NCBI RefSeq assembly: GCF_030272615.1
Contig: NC_081407.1
Coordinates: 103,463,897-103,527,896 of the forward strand
Direction: 5' to 3'
Length of the DNA stretch: 64,000 bases
DNA from: Cryptomeria japonica
Taxonomy: Eukaryota; Streptophyta; Pinopsida; Cupressales; Cupressaceae
This document shows, in pieces, positions 58,018 to 64,000 of the stretch. Under the pieces are notes generated by a model. That model was not told where the DNA came from. It was given only the letters and a program-made list of their open reading frames with translations, and did no database searches. How positions within the stretch are numbered: the first letter of the stretch is position 1; each line of letters starts with the position of its first letter. The translations under genes were made by a program, and so were the position numbers.

Positions 58018-59600
58018 TGTTGGCATTATGTGAACCTGTATGAGGACATAATGATATTGTATGTTGTCATTGATGTCAATATGTGATATGATGTGAACCA
58101 GCATATGTGATATGTGAGAAGAGAGAACCGGCATATGTGTGAACCGATATATATGCCAAAGTGAAGCGGTATATTTGTTCAAGGTGAATCGGCATGTCAA
58201 GGTGAACCGACATGTAGTTATGGGAACCGGCACATGGAAGCATTGTATGACTACCGGTTGGTAGGTAGTTTCCACTTCAGGATTTCCGGTTGGAGTACCT
58301 CAAGCCTATGTGACTCAATCAGTGATCTTTGTGTGATGAGTTTGCAGTATAATGAAGAACAGATCATGTTGCCACATAAGCCATGTGCATGTGAAGGATC
58401 TTGCATGAAGAAGACTATCCCTATCCACCTTGGGAATGTGCAAAGTTTGTCAAACGGTGATAACGCGTGATGGGTTATCAGCCACCATGAAATAGGTGGA
58501 TAATGGATGATGGAGAATGTCTTGAGATTGACTCAAGATTGTTGCATTTAATGTAGTATGATTCAACGGTCAAGATTGAACCATTTGAATTGCTTAACCT
58601 AACAAGTTTAGGGTTTAGGTTTTTTGCTACCGACCTATCTGTTTCCTATAAGGTCAATGTTGTGTTTCTTTCTAAAGTTGTTGGCAAAATTTGTATGTGT
58701 GTATCCAAGGGAAGTGATACATGATTCTTGCCAAACCAAAGGAGAGAAGAGATACCTGCAAATTGAATGTGCAGAAGGTGAAGAGGAGCCAAAATGGATT
58801 TGCATTAGCATTGAGTGTTGTTACCAAATCATTGTAATTCCTGCTGATCTTTAACCACTTCAACAGTTGTGAAATCCCTTAACAGGGTAGCCTTAACCGA
58901 CTTGATACAAATCCTTTAACAGGGTAACTCAAAGTTATTGAGTTCTGGGAAGCTATAGAGCTCTAGAGATCCTTTAGCTATTGAGTTCTTGAAATCCTCT
59001 AACAAGGTAACCCTAACTGGGTTTAACCCTTAACTGGGTATTATAGCCATCCCTTAACCGGGTGATCCCTAACAGGATCGGTTCCTAGTAGAACCTATTG
59101 TTATGTCTTTAACCGGACAAGGCTCCTAACAGAGCGGACTTCTAAGGAGTTCAAAAAGCAGCTTGTGGGTATTCATCCCCATCGTGGTTTTTCCCAGTTG
59201 TGTTTCCACATGAAAAATATGTGTGTCATGTGTGATTCTTTTATCTTGTGATGCTTTGTTATTACCTTTTAAGCATATGATGGTTCTGTGTTTTATGCCT
59301 ATCTATAAAACATATTGAACTAACTATTGTGAAGATCTGATGATAGTTTACCTATTCATGCATGAGGGTGTAATGGTACTATAGTATTGAGCTAAGAGGA
59401 AAGCTGAGTGAGTAACCGGTTTATGATTGTTTTAGTTGTTCTGGGTCTTACCGGTTGCACTTTGTTTCAACCAGTGTCACTGTTTGCCAGTCATTTGGAG
59501 TATTTGTTGTCAAACCAGTTTTGGACTATATTTTGTTTGTACTGATTCACCCCCCCTCTCAGTACTAGTTTGGTAATATTCGTTCATCATTGAGTTATCA
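58018..59600 (+). mobile_element. Copia H 3' LTR
   Basis: 1583-bp partner of 52055-53589. It is longer mainly through an 18-bp tandem duplication near 58178-58213 (CAAGGTGAAYCGRCATGT), a GGGTTTAACCCTTAACT insertion near 59020 and extra bases near 59235. Confidence 0.95.
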
Positions 59601-59605
59601 TGGGC

Positions 59606-60069
59606 ATACCGAACTAGCATCCGCACTCCAACAGGGGTAACTCCATATTGTTTGGTCTATGGATCAGAAGCCATATTACCTATAGAAGTAGAGATACCTT
59701 ATCTATGAGTATCCTTGCAAGGTCTTATACTAGAAGAAGAACAAAGAGTCTTTTGACTCCAGGAACTAGAACTGATTCAGGAATGTCGCCAAAATGCAAC
59801 AGATCATTTGAAAGTATATCAACAAAGAATGGCAAGAAGATATAACCATAGAGTCAAGCCATGCATTTTTCAGATTGGAGATATAGTTCTAAGGGAGAAT
59901 CCAAGAAATCAGCAAGATCGAGAAAAGAAGGGAAAATTTGAACCAAATTGGCTAGGACCTTTGTCATAATAGCAGCATATGGATCATGAGCATACAAGTT
60001 ATCTACCCCTAAAGGTGATTGGTTGATGAACCTATCAATTATATCCATCTCAAGAAATTATATGCTTGA
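59606..60069 (+). pseudogene. pol: Element G integrase, 3' part
   Basis: Resumes directly after the duplicated target with YRTSIRTPTGVTPYCLVYGS and EAILPIEVEIPYL, then a stop. ATDHLKVYQQRMARRYNHRV, IGDIVLRENPRNQQ and KGKFEPNWLGP follow, the C-terminal part of Tat integrase. Further stops and frame changes lie after 59960. The natural end is TGA at 60067. No chromodomain is seen, as expected for Tat. Confidence 0.88.
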
Positions 60070-60070
60070 G

Positions 60071-60153
60071 ATATAAAGTCCTGAAAAAATCAACAAAAAG
60101 CATATAAAGTCCTAAAAAAATCAACAAAAAGCATATAAAGTCTTAAAAAAATT
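60071..60153 (+). repeat. 31-bp tandem repeat after G pol
   Basis: ATATAAAGTCCTGAAAAAAT plus CAACAAAAAGC repeated at 60071, 60102 and, truncated, 60133. Confidence 0.9.
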
Positions 60154-61553
60154 AAAATATGGAAAAAATGCAATAAATTTAGAAGTAAGTTCCTCCATCT
60201 ATGAGATCACTTTGTGCACCTATCTACTCCATCGTATCGCATCTATTGCTTCCATCTATCTTACCTTATCCATTTCATCTTCCATCTTTTGCATCCATTG
60301 CTCTGAACCATTTAGCAAGAAATATGCAACTTACCAACAGTTAACAATCTTTGACATACTTGTCGTAGTCACTATCCTAGATTTTATCAAAATCAATCAT
60401 ATCTGCATTTGTATCCCGCCATGGTTTGGATCTTTATCAATTCATACATCCATAATGAATTTTTGTTTCCACTGGGGGCAAAATCCAAATTCCTTTTGGT
60501 AAGGTGATCTCTTGAATCTTTGAAAAATCCAAAACATTCAAAAAATTTAGAAAAACCAAAAACACCTAGGGTTTTGAAACAGATAACGAGCAACAAAGCA
60601 ACGAAGATAAAGGCATTTCATCAATAACTGAATCATGAAACTCAGGAAATCAAGAATCGATCAGCAAGTAATAAAGGATTATCAAAAGATCATTCATCAA
60701 GATTATTATATCAGTTAATGACCATAAGAACATGTGAATGACATACAAGATTTAGTGTTTATATCTTGATTTTATTGCTAATCATGTACTCTATGTGACT
60801 CAATGATGTCCATGACTAGAGAAGCTATGATAGGGCATGATTATTTTCTTTGATTGTTGTCTGTGGTTTATCTCTTACTATGGTATGTACTTGTCTTAGG
60901 ATATGATCCGCAAAAGATCAAGGAGGACGTTCCAAGTCATGCATGAAAGGGGATAATCCTTGTTTGTTCTGCAAGCAATACTTAGGTCAACTTGATCCAT
61001 TATATCAAGTTGCTTGTATTAACTTGCTATATCAAAATCCATGTAAGGAATACTCAAGTCATCTTGAATCATTATGTCAAGTTGCTTGTATTTTCTTACA
61101 ACATTTTAAAGCTCAATGATGAAATCAAGCACTGTTACAAGATAACATATGAAGAATGACAGTATCATTTTTGGTTAGATCATTTCATTAGCTCATTATT
61201 CCTCTACATTATAATCATTCAATGTCAGTTGCATTATAAGCATTTCATTTCATTCATAGATCAACGATCATGAATAAAGATTGAGTAGACTTGGACAAAC
61301 AAACAAAAACAATTTGCATCTAATTGTAGGTGCATTCATTTTTAGAATCATTTTAATCATCATCCATTTCATTTAGTTGCATTTAAATCATTGCATTAAT
61401 TTTCATTCAATTAAGTGCATTTCATTCATCATGTAGTGTATCATCATTGTTATTTGCATTATCATTCCATTAACGATCATTTAGTTGCATCTTTGCACTT
61501 TAGATTCATAATCATTATAAATATTACATATAAAAATAAAAAAACATTTCATG
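60154..61553 (+). other. Element G 3' region, no gene seen
   Basis: Low-complexity AT-rich sequence with many CATTT/ATCATT words. Small open frames show no domain. Confidence 0.55.
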
Positions 61554-61712
61554 TAGATCATTTTCATTTACATCATCATAAATCAAAAGCAAATCAATCA
61601 TTCATTTGCATTTTCATGTAGATCATTTGCATTTACATCATCATAAATCAAAAGCAAATCAATCATTCATTTGCATTTCCATATAGATCATTTGCATTTG
61701 CATCATTTCATT
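61554..61712 (+). repeat. 65-bp tandem repeat in the G 3' region
   Basis: Copies 61554-61618 and 61619-61683 plus a partial third one. Each begins TAGATCATTT and contains CATCATAAATCAAAAGCAAA. Confidence 0.9.
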
Positions 61713-62221
61713 TAAGTTAGTAATCATTTTCATTTGCATCCAAGGTCATCAAAATCGAAAATCAAAACAAAAACATTTATCATTGCATCATATAGATCAT
61801 AATCATAAGGCAAGGAAAGACAATCATCATCATATCATCATTCATCTAATCACTGCATCCATATAATCAAAAGCATAAAGAATCATCATCAAATAGAGTA
61901 ACATAATAAAGTCCATCATCATATAGAATCCATCTCTGCATATAGATCATCATAAAACAATAAAAGTCCAAGTATACAATGATATCAGATAAACAATACA
62001 TGTGCCTCCAAATCAAGTCACAACTGTCCTGTACCACTACCACCTAACTCTATCCATCTCTGTGGTTGTGGACGAGAAGATCCTCCAGATGCTTATCTCC
62101 CATGATCACCACTCCTCTAAGGAGGTCCCATGACCCCACCACTGCTAGTATCCATCAACATGGTGGTATGATAACTACCTATTCTCTGGCTCTTTGCAAC
62201 TCCCTCCTCATATCATCATCG

Positions 62222-63005
62222 CTAGTGGGAAGTCTCCTTCTCAGCTCGAACTAATGCTCTAACAGTGTCAGCTAAGAGAGTACCTAATCCAACCTGTTGA
62301 ATGTGATCAAGAAGGCTCTGAGTATCCTGTTGTCTCCTAACAAATTTATCCCTCTCATCCATAAGAGTCTACATCAATCTATGCTCTAAGACTATCAATG
62401 GTCTCCTTCTCTAGCACATCATGCTATGGTGCATCCTTCTCTGTCATATCATGTTCGGGTGCATCCTTCTCTGGCAAATCCTATCGTGGTGCATAAACCC
62501 CAATCCCCTCCTCACCACCACTCTGTCTAATTGCTGGATTCTCCATGCAAGTAGCTCTCACAATCCATCATCTAATAAGGGCAACATGATCCTTTGTATC
62601 CTCATCATCTCCACCATGAGTTGCAATAACCCTAGGGTCTGGCTGAATCTGACCAAAATCAATGCCTCTCCCGCAACCCCCATTCAGTCCAGTCACCCTG
62701 CCTCCTCCTGTCAATGGCAACCCTCTTGGTGATCTCATACTTGCCTTTCCATGCTCCCTCCCAATCTATCCAACATCCCTCCCACCCATAGGACGTGGTC
62801 TCCCAATCCTGGCAACTGATCCAAATGGTCCTCCCCAGACTCTCAATCGACCTCCCCTCTGTCCAGGTCTCCTACCACCACCACCTCCATCCCCACCCTC
62901 ATCTCCACCTCCCACAGCCTCTTGAGAAGCTCTAAGCTCTCATCTTTGTCGACGTCTCCTCATACCTGGATCCCTAGAACCAACATCATCATCCAATGGA
63001 ATCAT
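62222..63005 (-). pseudogene. Antisense ORF in the G 3' region
   Basis: On the minus strand, opposite to gag-pol, an ATG at 63005 starts a reading with an acidic/Arg start (MIPLDDDVGSRDPGMRRRRQ) and a Gly/Arg-rich segment. It continues VIATHGGDDEDTKDHVALIR and EKDAPEHDMTEKDAP. After one frameshift near 62380 it reads MDERDKFVRRQQDTQSLLDH and ADTVRALVRAEKETSH, ending at TAG 62222. It carries about six stops. Extra antisense ORFs between pol and the 3' LTR are known in Tat-group elements; their function is unknown. The Pro-rich plus-strand frame 62662-62925 is its mirror image. Confidence 0.65.
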
Positions 63006-63415
63006 TCTTCACTTTAATATGTTCATCATTTATTAAACTATCATCTATCAAGTCTTATAAAGGATGTATCTTTCTTGAAACCACACGTTTTGATCATGTA
63101 TTATGTCTTATACATGATATATCTTTCCTGAAACCAGACATTTTGATCATCTTTATGATTTGTCCTTCCTGAAACCAGACTTGATCTCAATCCAATCAAT
63201 CTTATCAATCTGCAATCCATTCACTCATCTATCTTTCATTTAACATTCTTCTTCTATCGAGAGATCACCCATGCCTTTAATGCACAAAAGATCTCTCAAG
63301 GGGGCATCATCATCAAATCAATATTTGGGGCACATAATCAGGACTTTTTATCTCCATCAGGCACACTATCAAGACTTGATTTAATCTTTTAAACAATGTT
63401 GTCTTGACATCATTT

Positions 63416-63430
63416 CAAAGAGGGAAAAAA
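63416..63430 (+). other. Element G polypurine tract
   Basis: AAAGAGGGAAAAAA directly before the 3' LTR start TGTTTACACAT. Confidence 0.85.
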
Positions 63431-64000
63431 TGTTTACACATAAAAATGGCTATGAGCGATTAAATAAATATTTTATATTTATTTAATAATTATTCTTCTA
63501 TTAAATAGTTAACTTGAAAAGATTAATTTATTTAATTCATTTCATGTCTTTCTATTAATTAATATTTTATTAATTAATTCATCTATTCTATTCCTCTAAA
63601 TAATTAAATATCTAATATTTAATTATTCCTCTAACCAAGTTAATCAAATATCTAATATTTAATTATTCCTCTAACCAAGTTAATTAAATATCTAATATTT
63701 AATTATCTTCTCCAATTAATTAAATATCCAATATTTAATAGTTATTCTCCTATCCTATAGTCTCAAATATTAAATGATTTCTTAAATTATTTAATCTTTC
63801 TTTTCCAACTCACCCTCCATCTCCACTTCATCTTCCCTTTGCCAATTCATCAAGCATGTGGCTAAGGAAATTAACATTTCTTAAATATTAATTCATCATT
63901 TATCTTCAACCACCAAATTTAATGAATATTGTGTACGTACACATATTTCATAACCATCTTCTATATTCTCTCCAACACCCCTACATCTTAGGAAAGACCT
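63431..64000 (+). mobile_element. Element G 3' LTR (first 570 bp)
   Basis: Collinear with 41563-42090 and running off the window. It has one extra copy of the AT-rich ~40-bp unit (63600-63715) relative to the 5' LTR. Confidence 0.93.

Larger units (their letters stand above)
52055..59600 (+). mobile_element. Copia element H, complete, nested in G integrase
   Basis: 7546 bp with LTRs at 52055-53589 and 58018-59600, flanked by perfect repeats TGGGC (52050-52054 and 59601-59605). Primer site, gag, protease, integrase, RT, RNase H and polypurine tract are in Copia order. Several stops and a tandem duplication in gag make it inactive. Same orientation as G. Confidence 0.97.
41563..64000 (+). mobile_element. 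Element G: Tat-lineage Ty3/Gypsy, hosts Copia H
   Basis: 5' LTR 41563-42687 and the first 570 bp of the 3' LTR (63431-64000) enclose a primer site, a long leader, gag, protease, G-patch, RT, RNase H, a second RNase H, integrase, a long 3' region with an antisense ORF and a polypurine tract. The extra RNase H and G-patch are marks of the Tat/Ogre group. Copia H (52055-59600) splits integrase. Without H the element is about 16 kb, of which the last ~0.55 kb lies outside the window. Many stops and frameshifts are present. Confidence 0.92.

Noticed and set aside
62662-62925. Proline-rich plus-strand open frame
   Set aside because: Mirror of the Gly/Arg-rich minus-strand antisense ORF of G; the minus reading is longer and more protein-like.

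Overview
This window looks like intergenic DNA from a seed plant with a very large, repeat-filled genome. A gymnosperm (conifer) is plausible but not proven. I find no convincing host gene, rRNA, tRNA gene or CRISPR array in 64 kb. Nearly everything is LTR retrotransposon, nested up to five deep, plus decayed LINE pieces. Organism assignment is inference from content only.

Left stack (1-26418), built on a minus-strand LINE whose ORF1 remnant lies at 11010-11877. A minus-strand Copia element (B; 5' LTR 9413-11009) sits in the LINE and runs off the left edge. It is itself split by a minus-strand Ty3/Gypsy element (A; gag 1-1197, 5' LTR 2374-3622) and by a probable solo LTR (C; 7256-8822, target duplication TCTTC). 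A second minus-strand element (D; 11878-26418, target duplication ATTAA) also sits in the LINE. D has Copia-type LTRs, an initiator-tRNA-Met primer site and a polypurine tract, but no pol. It encodes a coiled-coil/multi-CCHC Gag-like protein and a protein of about 1100 residues that I do not recognise. D is interrupted by a complete plus-strand Copia (I; 14230-20883, target duplication TACCT).

Middle (26424-30407) is AT-rich DNA with LINE fragments.

Right stack (30408-64000): the first ~105 bp of a Gypsy-type LTR is interrupted by E (30513 onward), a second pol-less Copia-like element built like D. The 3' LTR of E is interrupted by F (35508 onward), a Gypsy element whose 5' LTR holds a 1.2-kb inverted repeat. 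The leader of F is interrupted by G (41563 to beyond 64000), a Tat-lineage Ty3/Gypsy with gag, protease, G-patch, RT, two RNase H domains, integrase and an antisense ORF. The integrase of G is split by Copia H (52055-59600, target duplication TGGGC).

Most coding regions carry stops or frameshifts. Many fit C-to-T or G-to-A decay, as expected for methylated, silenced repeats. The gag of A is the only long frame here without a defect inside the window. The best leads are the D/E pol-less architecture with its unknown ORF2, the large inverted repeat in the LTR of F with promoters facing each other, a GC-rich half-palindrome shared by A and F, and the leader structures and antisense ORF of the Tat elements.
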